Origin: Cephalotus follicularis
Lineage: Eukaryota > Streptophyta > Magnoliopsida > Oxalidales > Cephalotaceae
Assembly (NCBI GenBank): GCA_001972305.1
Contig: BDDD01000982.1
Location: 259,085 to 323,084 of the forward strand
DNA length: 64,000 bases
Reading direction: 5' to 3'
The notes under the pieces are model-generated. The model ran no database searches. It was not told the origin of the DNA and saw only the letters and a program-made list of their open reading frames with translations. A program made the translations under genes and the position numbers. Of the stretch, positions 11,800 through 24,023 are shown one piece after another (position 1 is the first letter of the stretch; each line of letters starts with the position of its first letter).

Positions 11800-12900
11800 A
11801 GGGTTAGCAGTTGGAGTTTCGTGTGGATGATCACGGAGTGATATGGCTGGGTAGACGGTTATGTGTGCCTTCTGATCCAAAAATTAGAGAGGTCGTTTTG
11901 TCTGAGGCACACAGCTCTCAGTTCTTTATACATCCTGCTTCTACAAAAATGTATAGAGATTTGAAAAGAAATTTTTGGTGGATTGGAATGAAGAAGGATG
12001 TAGTGGAGTTTGTTGGGAGGTGTTTGGTCTATCAGCAGGTCAAGATTGAGCACCAGCGAGCTAGTGGGTTATTGCAACCTTTGGAGATTCCAGTGTGGAA
12101 ATGGGAGAGTTTAGCTATGGATTTTGTTACTGGCTTGCCAAGGACATTGAGGAGGAATGATTCAATATGGGTAGTGGTGGATAGATTGGCCAAATCGGCT
12201 CACTTATTGGCTATCCGGGAGGGTTTTTCTGTGGACCGATTGGCGGAGATCTTTCAGCAAGAGATAGTGAGACTTCAAGGGACACCATTATCCATTGTTT
12301 CGGATAGGGATCCCCGTTTAACTTCTAGATTCTGGAAAGGATTACAGAAGGCATGGGGTATGCGGCTTCCACCCATAGATGGATGGGCAGTCAGAGAGGA
12401 CCATCCATTCTTTAGAGGACATGTTGAGGTCTTGTGCTTTAGAGTGGACTGGAAACTGGGATGAGTATTTGAGCTTGGTAGAGTTTGCTTACAATAACAG
12501 TTGGCTTGCTAGTATTCGGATGGCACCTTTTGAGGCTTTGTATGGGAGGAAGTGTCGAGCACCAACGTGTTGGGATGAGGTAGGAGAACGAGTTATTGAA
12601 GGACCCGAGCTAGTCTAGATCACTACTGAGAAAGTGACAATATCTAGGAAAAGATTGAAGGCAGCTCAATCATGACAGAAGAGTTACACGGATAAACATC
12701 GGAGGGACTTGGTATTTAAAGCAGGTAAACATGTGTTTTTGAAGGTTTCACCTTGGAAGGGAATCCGTCGGTTTGGATTGAAGGGGAATTTGAGTCTTGG
12801 GGTTATAGGGCCATTTTAAGTTTTTGAGAAAGTTGGCACGGTTGCTTATCGATTAGCTTTGCCTCCACAATTAGCACATGTCGATAATGTGTTCCATGTT
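11800..12900 (+). pseudogene. Integrase region of the Tekay element
   Basis: The zinc-binding part shows HPASTKMYRDLKRNFWW and CLVYQQVKIEHQ. The catalytic core shows WESLAMDFVTGLPRT, IVSDRDPRLTSRFWK, and NNSWLASIRMAPFEALYGRK. The C-terminal part includes RLALPPQLAHVDNVFHVSLL. It is the best-preserved pol domain of this copy but is still broken. Confidence 0.86.
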
Positions 12901-13140
12901 TCTTTATTGAGGGGTTATCGGTATCATCCCCTGCACGAGGTCCATTATCCCTTGGACAAGATTCAGGAATATTTGTCTTGTGAAGAGGAGGCTGAAGCTA
13001 TTTTGGATCATCAGGAACGGATTACTCATAGCAAGACTATTCCGTTTGTCAAGGTCTTGTGGAAGAACCATCCGGAGCGTGAAGCTACGTGGGAGTTAGA
13101 GGAACATATCCGGGAAGAGTACCCTCGTTTGTTTGAATGA
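12900..13140 (+). pseudogene. Chromodomain tail of the Tekay element
   Basis: The segment after LLRGYRYHPLHEV reads AILDHQERITHSKTIPFVKV and WKNHPEREATWELE, ending EEYPRLFE at 13139. This is the chromodomain-like module that defines the lineage. The sequence then continues for about 40 bases of 3' leader before the Sirevirus LTR. Confidence 0.85.
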
Positions 13141-13738
13141 GTTATGAGTTTATCTATGATTTTGGGATGGAATCTCCACAATTAGCAACATAGAGAGGGG
13201 GTGAATACGTTATACAGAAAATAACCCTCTTTCTCAATTTTAAGGAACGATACAAACAATCAATCAAACAAGTTACTCTAAACAATTATAAGCAATAAAA
13301 TAACAAGCAGTTAATTAAAAGAGTAAGGGAAAGACAGTTGCAAAAAGTTTATAGTGGTTTGGCCAACAATGCCTACGTCCACTCTCCCAAGCTGCAACCT
13401 AAGGTTCCACTAAGATCGTAATCCCACGATCACAATCAGACTTTTGGATTTTTACAAGTTAAATCCTAACTCGGATTTTTGTGAGTTCAATCCTAAATCG
13501 GATTTTTTGAAAACTAAATCCTAACTTTGAGTGTAGGTACTAATGACCTGGGTTACAACAGTTTTCAAGTAGGTGTTGTATTTGTAAAAACCTCTACAAA
13601 GATTGAATTATGAAAGTATTTGCACAATGTCAAAAGACAAGACTTGCAAAATAGAACAAAGGCTCTTTAAGAATATGAAAGTTTGCTTGCAGATTTGCTT
13701 GATGTTTTTCTTGATGATTTTACTGTTGATTCAGCCTC

Positions 13739-13746
13739 TATTTATA
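13739..13746 (-). promoter_or_regulatory. TATA box of the first Sirevirus LTR
   Basis: The reverse strand reads TATAAATA. It lies about 120 bases downstream, in the sense direction, of the GTTGACGC motif array. The two other Sirevirus LTRs have the same layout (TATAAATA at 21908 and at 47774/59517). Confidence 0.65.
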
Positions 13747-13864
13747 GTCTTCTTGTTGAATATTACCGTTGCTATCATGAAGGGCGCGTTGGAGTTTATT
13801 TTGGGAAGAATCTCACCATTTCAGCACCTTCAATATATGCAGATTTTTGTGTCTGGCTGTCATT

Positions 13865-14332
13865 GGCGTTGACGTGTACACATGGTGTTGACGTCTATCC
13901 CCTTATGTGTTAACTCCATCAACTCTTTGCGTTGACTCCATAAGCTACTGTCCTATTCTTGCCTTAGTCACGTTAATGTATATACATAGCGTTGACGCGG
14001 ATATAATTTGTGAGCGTCAATATACACTTTATGTGTCAACGTCCAACTCTAGTTGAGATTTGAGCATCCTTCTGCGTTGACGTCTAAATATGGTGTTGAC
14101 CGCTTCCTCTTAGATGTTGACACCAAAAAGGCTTCACATTAACGTCCAAAGCTACTATTTGAAATTGCACCTTTTGATGTTGACGTATCCAGCATGGCGT
14201 TAACGCCAATAATGCAATTCCCAACACGTCGACGAGAATCACTCAAGGCATTGACGAAGATAATCTTCCAAGGCCTAGAACATGATAACAAGCCCAGCAC
14301 GTTGACGCCAAGGATATAGGCGTTGACGCCAA
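13865..14332 (-). repeat. Array of GCGTTGACGC-like words in the Sirevirus LTR
   Basis: About seventeen degenerate units occur, for example GCGTTGACGTG, AGCGTTGACGCGG, GTGTCAACGTCC, GGCGTTAACGCC, CACGTCGACGAG and GGCGTTGACGCC. Spacing is about 20-40 bases. Units occur in both orientations, as expected for a near-palindrome. The array lies in the upstream (U3) part of the LTR. Confidence 0.85.
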
Positions 14333-14469
14333 TATGACTGATCTACAATTTTTGCTTGTTTTAATTTACAACTTAACTTTGTACATTTTATTTAATCATT
14401 CCTTCACATTAACAAACATGTTAGGTGCTTTCTTATCATCAAAACCAAGATTGTAACACATGAATGTCA

Positions 14470-14813
14470 AAAATCTCCCACTTTTTGATGATAACAAAAC
14501 ATACACAATAAAAAGCCCTACATAAAATCAAACACAAAACTCAACCATCAAATATCTCTTTACTTATGCATGAAGCAAACATCAAAGACAAAACATTTAA
14601 ACATTCATTACTCCCCCTTAATAGAAACTCCCCTTAAATAAGATATCCATTAAGCATTTATAAGTATCAAACATTATACATATCACAATATATATAAACA
14701 CAGCTTTTAAAACATTCTCCCAAACATACATATTTAGCCTTTTAATTTTCTCTCCCCCTTTTTGGAAATCATCAAAAGGAAAAGGCATGAAACAAACAAA
14801 ATGCATATGACAT
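14470..14813 (-). other. Non-coding stretch with multiple polypurine tracts
   Basis: Between RNase H and the LTR, pyrimidine-rich runs on the forward strand (CTCCCACTTTTTG at 14473, CTCCCCCTTAA near 14611, CTCCCCTTAAA near 14627, CTCTCCCCCTTTTTGG near 14751) are purine tracts on the element's sense strand. Multiple polypurine tracts before the 3' LTR are a known Sirevirus hallmark. No third reading frame is present here, unlike in the copy at 47303. Confidence 0.7.
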
Positions 14814-15310
14814 TCATTCTATTTCACATAAACCTAGTTCTCTTCTAAGATTCGAGCAGGTATTTTCATCAAGAGATTTTATGAAAATATCTGCAATTTG
14901 CTCTTCTCTGGGAATATATGAGAGAACTATATCATCTTTTTCGATATGTTCCCTAATGAAATGACGTCTAATGTCTATGTGTTTAGTTCTAGAGTGATGA
15001 ACAGGATTCTCTGAGAGACAAATGCTACTAGTGTTATCACATTTTATTGGTATTTTACTAAACTTATAACCGTAGTCCACTAATTGTTGTTTCATCCAAA
15101 TTGTTTGGGCACAACAAGTCCCAGCTGCAATGTATTCAGCCTCGGTAGTGGATAAAGCAACAGAATTTTGCTTTTTACTAAACCAAGACACTAACATGCT
15201 TCCTAAGAACTGACATGAACCACTTGTGCTCTTCCTATCAACTTTATTTCTGCCGAAATCAGCATCAGAATAGGTATGCAAATCCAAACTAGATTCCCAA
15301 GGATACCATA
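14814..15310 (-). pseudogene. RNase H region of the first Sirevirus
   Basis: Motifs include YSDADFGRNKVDRKSTSGSC, GSMLVSWFSKKQNSVALS, STTEAEYIAAG, CDNTSSICLSENPVHHSRTK and HIDIRRHFIREHI, ending LRRELGLCE. This is the well-conserved C-terminal end of plant copia polyproteins. It is the last coding domain before the purine tracts. Confidence 0.9.
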
Positions 15311-16320
15311 AGCCTAGTGTAGGTGTATATGCAAGATACTTGAAAATACGTTTTGCAGAAAAAGATGTGACTCTTTAGGATTAGACTGAAAACATGTGCA
15401 TAAACACATAGCAAACAAGATATTGAGACTACTAGCAGTTAGATATAACAAAGAGCCTATCATACTTCTATAAAGCTTTTCATCGATAGATTTACCTTTT
15501 TCATCCTTATCAAGCTTGGTTGTAGTGCTCATTCGTGTCTTACTATGTTTCGCATTCTCCAATCCGAATCGTTTGAGAAGATCCTTCACGTACTTGGATT
15601 GGTTGATAAATATTCCATCTTTGGGTGGTTTTATTTGAAGTCCGAGGAAGTAGCTAAGCTCTCCCATCATACACATCTCAAATTCATGTTTCATCAATTT
15701 TGCAAAGTCCTTACACATAACTTTGTTAGTAGAAACAAAAACAATATCATCAACATAAACTTGAATGATTAAAATATCATCATGATTTCCTTTAGTAAAC
15801 AAAGTAATATCAACACATCCTCTTTTGAAATCATTTGAAATCAAGAAGCTACTTAACCTTTCGTACCACGCTCGTGCAGCTTGTTTTAAACCATACAAAG
15901 CCTTTTTTAATTTAAAAACATGGTTAGGATAAAAAGGATCAACAAAACCAGGGGGTTGTTCAACATAAAATTCTTCTTTTATAAATCCATTTAGAAAAGC
16001 ACTTTTAACATCCATTTGATATAATGTAAAGTTATTATGTGATGCAAATGCAAGTAACACACGAATAGATTCAAGTCAGGCTACGAGAGCATATGTTTCA
16101 TCAAAGTCTATTCCTTCTTCATGATAATATCCCTTAGCAACTAGTCTAGCCTTATTTCTAATAATAATACCATGATCATCCATTTTATTTCTAAAAACCC
16201 ATATTGTTCCAATAATTGAAAGGTCATCAGATCTAGCTACTAATTCCCACACATCACTGCGTTTAAACTGATTTAGCTCTTCTTGCATAGCTATAATCCA
16301 AAATTCATCATTTTCGGCCT
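15311..16320 (-). pseudogene. Reverse transcriptase region of the first Sirevirus
   Basis: Readable in order on the reverse strand: WELVARSDDLSIIGTIWVF, DFDETYALVA, FTLYQMDVKSAFLNGFI, VEQPPGFVDP, KALYGLKQAARAWYERLS, VYVDDIVFVSTN (catalytic box), ELSYFLGLQI and SKYVKDLLKRFG. These are standard Ty1/copia reverse transcriptase motifs. Broken relic. Confidence 0.9.
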
Positions 16321-16487
16321 CAGCTATATTCTTAGGCTCGATTGTGATAAAAAAGATAAATAGTTACAAGCATTATATGAGGACCTAGTAGTTACACCTC
16401 TTGTAGGGTTACCTATGATAGCATCAAGAGGGTGATCTCTTACAAGGTTCCTATTCCTAACTTCTGGAATTGTATTTTTTATAAAGG

Positions 16488-17700
16488 TTATTCTACATGT
16501 GGTAACTCATCATTTAAAGACAAATCATCTACTTTTTCTACCAGAATATCTATATCTTCATCATTAACTACTGAAGAAATAACAAGATTAGATTCATCAA
16601 AAATAACATGTACAGATTCTTCTACAACTAATCTTTTCTTATTAATGATTCTATATGCTTTACTAGAGTTAGAGTATCCAAGAAAAATACCTTCATCCAC
16701 TTTAGCATCGAACTTACCAAGATTGTCCTTCCCGTTTTTATGCACGAAGCACTTGCACCCGAATGCACGAAAGTAACTAATATTAGGCTTTCTCTACCTC
16801 CATAATTCATATGGAGTATTTTTGAGAATGAGACTTATTGTTATATGATTTAACGCATAACATGCAGTACTAACGGCCTCAGCCCAAAATTATTTAGGTA
16901 AAGAATTTTTGTAAAGCATTGTTCTAGCCATTTCTTGCAAAGTTCTATTCTTTGTTTTTACAACTCCGTTTTGTTGAGGAGTTCTAGGAGAAGAAAAATT
17001 ATGTACAAAACCATTTTCATTGCAAAACATTTCAAAATCGACATTTTCAAATCTCTACCATGATCACTGCAAATATATTTAATGGTAGAGTTCTTTTCAT
17101 TTTGAACCTTTTTAGAAAAAGTTTTAAACTCATTGACAGCATCATTTTTATTGGTTAAAAACAAAGTCCATGTAAATCTAGAAAAATCATCTACAATAAC
17201 CAAAGCATATTGTTTTTCACCAAGACTTGTAGTCCTAGATTGTCCAAACAAGTCCATATGCAATAGTTCTAATGGCATGGATGTGGAAACTACATTTTTG
17301 CTTTTAAAAGATGATCGAGTTTGCTTTCCCATTTGACAAGCATCACAAATTTTATCTTTTTGAAAAGAAAGTTTGGGAAGGCCTTTAACAATATCATATC
17401 TTAAAATTTTTGAAATGGTGTTCATGCTAGCGTGAAATAGTCTCCTATGCCATAACCAATTATCATCATTGTTTAAAGAAGCAAGACATTTTACATTTTT
17501 AAAATCAAGACTTTTTAAATGTACAACATAAACATTGTCTTGTCTATATCTAGTGAACTTGACTGAATTATCAAAGACATTAACTACTATGCAATGTGTC
17601 TTTTCGAATGTGACTCTATAACATTTGTCACACAATTGACTTATGCTAAGAAGCTTATGTTTGAGTTCTTTGACATACAATACATTATCAATAGAGGTTG
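16488..17700 (-). pseudogene. Integrase region of the first Sirevirus
   Basis: The pre-integrase part shows WLWHRRLFHASMNTISK and CDACQMGKQTRSSF, forming the HHCC zinc-binding site. The core shows LLHMDLFGQSRTTSLG, YALVIVDDFSRFTWTLFL and CSDHGRDL. The C-terminal part reads KFDAKVDEGIFLGYSNSSKA. This is typical Ty1/copia integrase. Broken relic. Confidence 0.88.
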
Positions 17701-17880
17701 AAGAGTTTTTACCTATGGTGCCAACTCCTTCAATTTTCCCTTTTGCATCGTCTTTGAACGTCACTTGTCCTCCATCTTTTGTTTTTAGGGTGATGAACTG
17801 ATTTTTGTCACTCGTCATATGTTTGGAGCAGCCACTGTCCATATACAATTGATTGGTTTTGGACTTCAAGTGCTCCTACA
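17700..17880 (-). pseudogene. Protease region of the first Sirevirus
   Basis: The reverse strand reads LYMDSGCSKHMTSDKNQF, the aspartic protease active-site motif DSG with the usual copia context, then ITLKTKDGGQVTFKD. It lies between the gag zinc knuckles and the pre-integrase domain as expected. Confidence 0.82.
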
Positions 17881-17890
17881 AAACACATAA

Positions 17891-19002
17891 TCATATTGAT
17901 TTCTTTGGTACCCAAGTGACTTTGGGTCCTTTAAGGTTAGTTAAAAATGTTCCTTTCGAAACCCAAACCGTTTTCACTTGTATACTATATTTTCTATGCC
18001 GACAATTACGCGATGCGTGTCCAACTTTATCACAATAGTTACAAGAAACTATTTTAGCAATTTTCTTTCTATGCCAACAATTACTAGATGTGTGTCCAAC
18101 TTTGCCACAATAGTTACAAGAAACTATGTTAGCAGTTTTCTTTCTATCTAACAAATTATTAAAATGTTCTACTTTATTCATTTCATCAAAGCCTAAACCG
18201 GCTCTATCGAAAACACATCTTTGAACACCTAGAAGTTTATCTAATTTGTCACTACTACTAGAGAATTTAGAAAACATTTTCTTTAATGCGTCTACTTCAA
18301 TTTTATGTTTCTCATTCTCTTCTTTAAAATTAGTTGATAATTCTAAAGACATGTTCAAGATATCTAGTTCATTTCTTAAGGATTCGTTTTCTTTAGATAA
18401 AGAAAAATTGTTTTTCTTAAGGTCATCAACTTCAATTCTAAGACAATTGTTATTCTTTTCAAATATATGAGTTTTTATATCTTTAGACTTATCTTCATTG
18501 ATCAACATAGATGAATTAGTCATTTTCAACTCATTGTTTTCAACAATCAAACAACTAATCTTTTTCTTTAAGGAAGAAATAATCGAACTATATTTTTCAA
18601 CTATTTCTATGAATTCATCGTAACTTACCTCATTTCCACCTTTGCTTGCATCTTCTTCATCACTTTCGTTTTCAGATTCTTCAAGCACCATAAGGAGAGA
18701 ATTTTCTCCATAAAAATCTTCCAGCCTATCCCATATTTCTTTTGCCGAGTTACAAGTGGAAATACGATGAAATTCGTTAGAACTCAAATCACAAAAAATT
18801 ATATGTTTGGCCTTAGCATTTAATTTTATCATCTCTTTTTCTTTTTCATTGTATCTAGTTTGTTTGGGTAATTCTAAACCAAAAACAATTATATCCCATA
18901 GATCGTAATCAAGGGATTGAATGAAAGTGGTCATTTTAACTTTTCACTCATTATAATTATTACCATCAAAGAAGGGTGGCATATTAACAAAACGACTAAC
19001 AT
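17891..19002 (-). pseudogene. gag region of the first Sirevirus
   Basis: This is a long Sirevirus-type gag. From the N-terminal side it reads NMPPFFDGNNYNEWK-like wording, FIQSLDYDLWDIIVFG, AKAKHIIFCDLSSNEFHRI and CNSAKEIWDRLEDFYG. An acidic stretch and a lysine/glutamate-rich, probably coiled-coil region follow. It ends with two CCHC zinc knuckles, CNYCGKVGHTSSNC and CNYCDKVGHASRNC (about 17990-18140), which bind RNA in virus-like particles. The extreme N terminus is lost at 19003, where a different element begins. Confidence 0.87.
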
Positions 19003-21532
19003 TGTCACACCCGTTCCCGAAAATACCCGATCTCCTACCGAGAACGGATATGACATTCCACATGGAAACTTCCTTTCGGAAGTCACCATATGGTTTTGTA
19101 AAACCCACTTTAAACTTGAAAATCAAGAAGTTAAACTTCTTCCAAAAACTTGAAAATTTTTCTAACTCTTAAATTTTTACAAAAATCGGGCATTTAGTAT
19201 CCATTCAATAGCAAACCCATAAAGAAAACATTTATATAAAAATGCATAATTTAAATGCTGATGTCGTGATAATATGCATGTGTTGAAACCCTGGTAGCAT
19301 GCCCTACCTCTGTTGTCAAACATCTACAGCAACAACTAGCAATCATCTTGCCTCTATCTGGAAGGGAAGGAAAAAGGAGGGGGTTAGTCAAAATGACTAA
19401 GTGAGTAGAAACAAAATACATCTCCCATAACTATAAACCAAATAAAAGGAGGATAAAATAAGCTCAAAGTAGAATATAAAGTAAATCCACGGTAAGAAAT
19501 GACAACAAATAAGATAAGATCCACAAAGATAGCATGATCAGAAAGGACAACAAAATCCTCAAGGAAATCAAGATCCACCCAAGATATCGAGACCGCAAAT
19601 GGATATCGTGATTACAAGGGATATCAATATTCTCAATGCGTAAACGAAATCCACAAAACAGATCCACAAGGGTAACAAGATCGTTTCAATGCTTAACAAT
19701 TAATTTCCACAAATATGAACATAGACATTCACAAAGCATCATAAATGAAACTCGGAAGTCAATGATAAATGTTTCGCTAAACAATATCATAGTTCAAGAC
19801 GTCCAAAGTACCATAAAATCATAGTACACGAAAATATCAATAATCGCGGATATGATCAAGAATATAAACTCATGCTGGATAGAATCAATAAATGAAAGAA
19901 ATGAAAGACCATCATGGCTCCATGAAAGAACGCTCAAACTCATCAAATGCAATAACGTAAGAATCCAAGAAACAATCCCGTTGATCAAGTCAATACTCTG
20001 CAATACGATAGACTCGCAATGAAACAAGCAGTGACTCAACAAGGAGGTCCACTGAACAATTACCATACTCAAGGCAATAATCAAATATATAAGAGTCACA
20101 ATAATATCAAATATCTGGATATCAAAGCATAAAGACATGATCATAACTCAAATGACAGTATCAATATTAAGAATGTAATATGTGCCCAAAAATATCATAA
20201 ACATATAAGAGGATGCTGGTACCTATCATGTCACTGCCTCATATCCCCGCCAAATCACATGGCGTCATATCATAACCGCTGCAGCAATAATATCAGGCCA
20301 ATAGGCTACAGGATGTGTACATCAGCCTTCATACACTGGTGCAGAGTGCCTATGGTAAGCATAGCATCCATACCTCTCACGAGGGGCCGGCATATACCGC
20401 ACGAACCCTAGCCCTCGCAGAGAAACCCGCACGCATAACTCAACCTCATCCGAGGGACCCGTGTGCAATATATATATATCAGCAACCAAACACAGTCCAA
20501 TATGAGGGTAATGGAGCAGCTCTACTGCACTCACACTCAGCATACCATCATAGACAATAGTATGCCGCAGATACAGGTATGGAACCCGGGGGTAGTTTCC
20601 ACATAACACCCCATCATAGACCAATGGGCCTGCTAAGTAGAGTTGAGCATCAAACATATACCTCTCCTTGGACCGGTAATACATATCAGAGAACCCGGTA
20701 CCCATCATCAGAATATAACATAGTATAACAATATGACAAGTCACGATATCACAAATGTGAGAAGGCGACTAAGTCACCCAGAACATCGAACATATACCCG
20801 CTCAGAATCATATCACAATATTGAATACTTTAACAGAAGACAACCGGTATACAAAGCCCAACCAAGATCACATATCACAAGAAAATAGGGCATATTTTAA
20901 AACAACAAGACTCTCAAATCATGAAATGCTCGACGATATCAATAACAAGGCTCAAGTATAATAGTACGGAAACCAATCCAAATCAACAAATCCGGCCCTC
21001 AACAGCCATTTCATAATAGAATAAAAAAAAGGGGCACAAATATCGTCGAAGAATAACAAGCACAAGAAAAGTAAGGGAAAAGAATGTCTCGTTCACAAGC
21101 ACACAACAATTTCTAATAATGAACAAGAATTTCTCAATGATACCAACAACAGAGATAGAATGGATATGACAATAATAAATGAAGCAATATCCATCCGCGG
21201 AAACCAAGCGGAGATAAAAGCAAGGGCCAAAATGAATATACAATCACAACTATCTCATAACGATATAAAAGTTCAATCAAGAATGCCCAATTAAAGGATT
21301 TGAATAAACAATGATGGAAACCAACCACAAGGGCTATCAATAAGCTTAAGAATAGACGATATAGGATATCAACAAGTCAGAATCAAAAATAGGCTATCAA
21401 CAATTCATGTCAATAAAGGTGTTGACTTTTAGTCTCAATCCTAAGTTTTAATGATTACAAATTTGAATTTAACTTTTCTACTTTCTGTGCAAGAAAAGAT
21501 AAACAAAATTAAGAACTACAGAAACAGAGCAA

Positions 21533-21805
21533 AGCGCCAATGGTTACAATCAAAGCGTCAGCGCTTTATGCCAAAAAGTCGACGCCTGAGAAGCGCAAGT
21601 CTGCCGTTAAAACCAGTGAAGCGCAAAATTAGTTGAAGTACTCAAAGCGGCGACGCTTAGGATTAAAGCGTCAACGCTTTATGCGAACGGTCGACTCCAA
21701 GATCAAAGCGGCGACAGACAAAACGAGTAATTCAAATTTAACTCCTAACGGTAACCTAAGCGTCGATGCTTTAGGTAATACCGTCGACGCTTTGGACGGC
21801 TGACA
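21533..21805 (+). repeat. Array of AGCGTCGACGCTTT-like words
   Basis: About nine units occur: AAAGCGTCAGCGCTTTATG, AAGTCGACGCC, AGCGGCGACGCTTA, AAAGCGTCAACGCTTTATG, ACGGTCGACTCC, AAAGCGGCGACAG, TAAGCGTCGATGCTTTA, CCGTCGACGCTTTGG. They lie about 105 bases upstream of TATAAATA. Part of the array recurs in the 3' LTR (about 24136-24235). Confidence 0.85.
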
Positions 21806-21907
21806 CAATATCAGAACTTGTTTTAAAGAGCCAACTTTGTAGCAACAACTTCCAAGAATTCTCCAACGGTTCTATTTCTTCACCAACGGCTACAATCAAA
21901 ATAAAGC

Positions 21908-21915
21908 TATAAATA
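21908..21915 (+). promoter_or_regulatory. TATA box of the gag-only Sirevirus LTR
   Basis: TATAAATA lies about 105 bases after the motif array and about 170 bases before gag. Its position matches those of the other two Sirevirus LTRs, which supports a real promoter. Confidence 0.65.
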
Positions 21916-22079
21916 CAAGACAAGAAACAAGATCAAAGTGACTTGAACACAACTCTTGAACATCCAATCACAAAAGCTCATCTTGCACATCTACAAACAA
22001 AAGAGAAAGACATCAAGCTAGAGTTTTACACTTTCACATCCAAAGCTTGTAACATTCTATCACTTTCATATATATGAAG

Positions 22080-23395
22080 GCACGAATCAAGTAAAAGAAT
22101 CTAAAATTAGCATGCTTGTACATGAGTATGAATTGTTTATAATGCATGATAATGAGAGTATTAGTGATATGTTTACTCGTTTTACTACCATTATTAATTC
22201 TCTTAAGAATCTTGGCAAATCATATTCTAACCAAGAACTTGTAAGGAAAATTTTAAGGTGCTTGCCGAAGAGTTGGACTCCCAAGGTGACGGCCATTGAG
22301 GAGGCTAAGGATCTCTCGACTCTCCCTCTCGAACAACTTCTTGGTTCCTTGATGACACATGAGACAACAATGAAGAATCATGAGAATGTGGAAGTCAAGA
22401 AGAAGAAGTCAATTGCTTTAAGAGCTTCAAAGGAAGATAGCGAAAGTGATGAACATGGAGATGTGGCACTTATAACTTCCCAATTCAAGAAGTTTCTCAA
22501 AAGTCAAAAGGGCAAGAAGGCTTTAAAGAAGTTCTCTCACAATGTAGAATCAAGCAAGAAGGAAGAGCCAACTTGCTTTGAATGCAAAAAGCCGGGACAT
22601 TTCAAAAACGAGTGCCCAAATCTTAAGAAGAAAGAAAAATTCATCAAAGAGCATTCCAAAAAGAAGAAAGCAATGGTAGCTACTTGGGATGATAGTGATT
22701 CCTCAAGCTCCGAAGAGGAAAGTGATGAAGAAGTTGTAAATTTTGGTCTCATGGCTTTGGAAGAAGATACAAGTGAAGATGAAAGCAAAAATGAGGTAAA
22801 TTTTACATTCGATGAATTACAAAATGCCTATGAGAAATTATATGTGGAATATGAAAATGTTTGTTTGAAAAATAAGACTTTAAAGAAAAATGTTATTTCC
22901 ACGTCTAAAGAAATTGATAATTTAAAGAGTGAGAATAGCAAGTATTTGAATGAAATTGATTCTCTTCGAAGTAAGAATAGCCTTCTATGAAAATGAAATT
23001 GAAATTTTAAATGTTTCTTCAAAATTGTCAAATGATTTTATGGAAGAAAATGAAAAACTAAAAATTGAAATTGATGCCTTAAGGAAGACATTTTCTAAAT
23101 TTTCTAATAGTAGTGACAAATTGGATAATCTTTTAGGTCTTCAAAGATGTGTGTTTGACAAAGCCGGTCTTGGGTATGAAGAAATAAAAAATGTCAAACA
23201 TTTTAAAAATTTCTTTGTTAAGAAAGTAGAGCCTAAAATTGTTTGTAACTATTGTGGTAGATTAGGACATGTTTCTACCTCTTGCATTTATAGAAATAAT
23301 CTTTGCTATGGTAAAACTAGAAAGATTTGAGTTTCGAAAGGAACATATGTGACTAACTTGCAAGGACCCAAGTTCAAATGGGTACCAAAAACTTA
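22080..23395 (+). pseudogene. gag region of the gag-only Sirevirus
   Basis: The N-terminal end is missing; the visible part begins YEGTNQVKESKISMLVHEY and continues IMHDNESISDMFTRFTTI, RCLPKSWTPKVTAIEEAKDL and LPLEQLLGSLMTHE. These match the gag at 54464-55012 and known Sirevirus gag. Zinc knuckles are CFECKKPGHFKNEC (near 22570) and CNYCGRLGHVSTSC (near 23250). Between them is a long acidic and lysine-rich segment that probably forms a coiled coil. Gag packages the RNA; with no pol present, this copy is non-autonomous. It is broken. Confidence 0.85.
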
Positions 23396-24023
23396 AACTT
23401 TGTTTTGTAGGTGTACTTGAAGTCAAGCTCAATATGTTCAAGTACATAACTTGGGAGAAAAGCCTTAGTTAAGGGGGAGGTATTGATATAATGTTAATAA
23501 TAATATTGCTTCTTTTAATCTTTTATTTAAGTATCATATTATCCAACAATTGGTATCAAAAATTGGTATATCTCAAATTTTTCTTGATATTGATTTTTTA
23601 ACTTTAAATGGATTTTACTTCAATGGTATTCCTTTATTCTCAGTTCATATCCCTTTTAAAATTGTTTAATTGGTGTCAATTTTTTGACATAATCTTTTTG
23701 ATGCTAACAAAAAGGGGGAGAATGATTAATGCTTAAGAAAAATTTATAGCTTATGCTTAGGGGGAGCTTGATATGAAAATATGCTATAAATGAAGAATGT
23801 GGTAAGGAGGAGTTTATGGTAAAGATAAGATTATTTGTATATATCTCCATTTTGGAAAATGAATTTTTGATGTCATATTAAGGGGGAGTTTATTTAGAAT
23901 CCTTAAGTTGGTATCTAAAGAAATCTTTGTCTTGGTATCTATTGAAAATTTCTTTTTATCTTAAATTGGTATAAATTTTTCCATAATGTAGCAAATTTTT
24001 GTAATCATCAAAACGGGGGAGAT
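23396..24023 (+). other. Non-coding stretch with five polypurine tracts
   Basis: Purine runs of the form AAGGGGGAG recur near 23474, 23708, 23758, 23880 and 24012, the last touching the 3' LTR at 24024. Multiple polypurine tracts are a known feature of Sireviruses. Confidence 0.8.

Larger units (their letters stand above)
5938..13182 (+). mobile_element. Tekay-type chromovirus, 5' LTR to chromodomain, 3' LTR not seen
   Basis: A 5' LTR (5938-8429) is followed by a Met-tRNA primer site, gag, protease, reverse transcriptase, RNase H, integrase and chromodomain in standard order. A reverse-strand Sirevirus starts at about 13183, where the polypurine tract and 3' LTR would be expected, and the missing LTR is not found to the right within the window. 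The element interrupts the Athila fragment, and ATCAA at 5933-5937 is the presumed left target duplication. The coding part is broken with many breaks, so it is an old copy. Confidence 0.9.
13183..14469 (-). repeat. 3' LTR of the first Sirevirus
   Basis: The LTR is read from about 14469 (reverse-strand TTTTGACATTC, close to the TGTTGAC start of the other Sireviruses here) down to about 13183, where the CACCCCCTCTC wording resembles the ends of the LTRs at 47303 and 59046. Both boundaries are good to within a few bases. It contains a TATA box at 13739-13746 and a motif array at 13865-14332. Confidence 0.75.
13183..19002 (-). mobile_element. Sirevirus-type Ty1/copia element, reverse strand, 5' end lost
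   Basis: Read on the reverse strand the order is gag (to about 19000), protease, integrase, reverse transcriptase, RNase H, a non-coding stretch with several purine tracts, then the 3' LTR (about 14469 down to 13183). That order is the Ty1/copia one, with integrase before reverse transcriptase. The long gag with two zinc knuckles and the multiple polypurine tracts point to Sireviruses. The start of gag and the 5' LTR are missing because a long LTR begins at 19003. The copy is broken with several breaks. It sits at the 3' end of the Tekay element and is therefore younger. Confidence 0.9.
21420..22079 (+). repeat. 5' LTR and leader of the gag-only Sirevirus
   Basis: It starts TGTTGACTTTTAGTCTC, which recurs at 24024. 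It carries a motif array (about 21533-21805) and TATAAATA at 21908-21915. The boundary between LTR, leader and gag cannot be placed exactly because no clear primer-binding site is visible. Confidence 0.75.

Noticed and set aside
20315-20744. Tyrosine-rich frames repeated at 20322-20744, 29437-29661, 31600-31926 and 45554-45850
   Set aside because: They recur because the LTR recurs; substitutions among copies show no coding pattern and the frames lie in an LTR.
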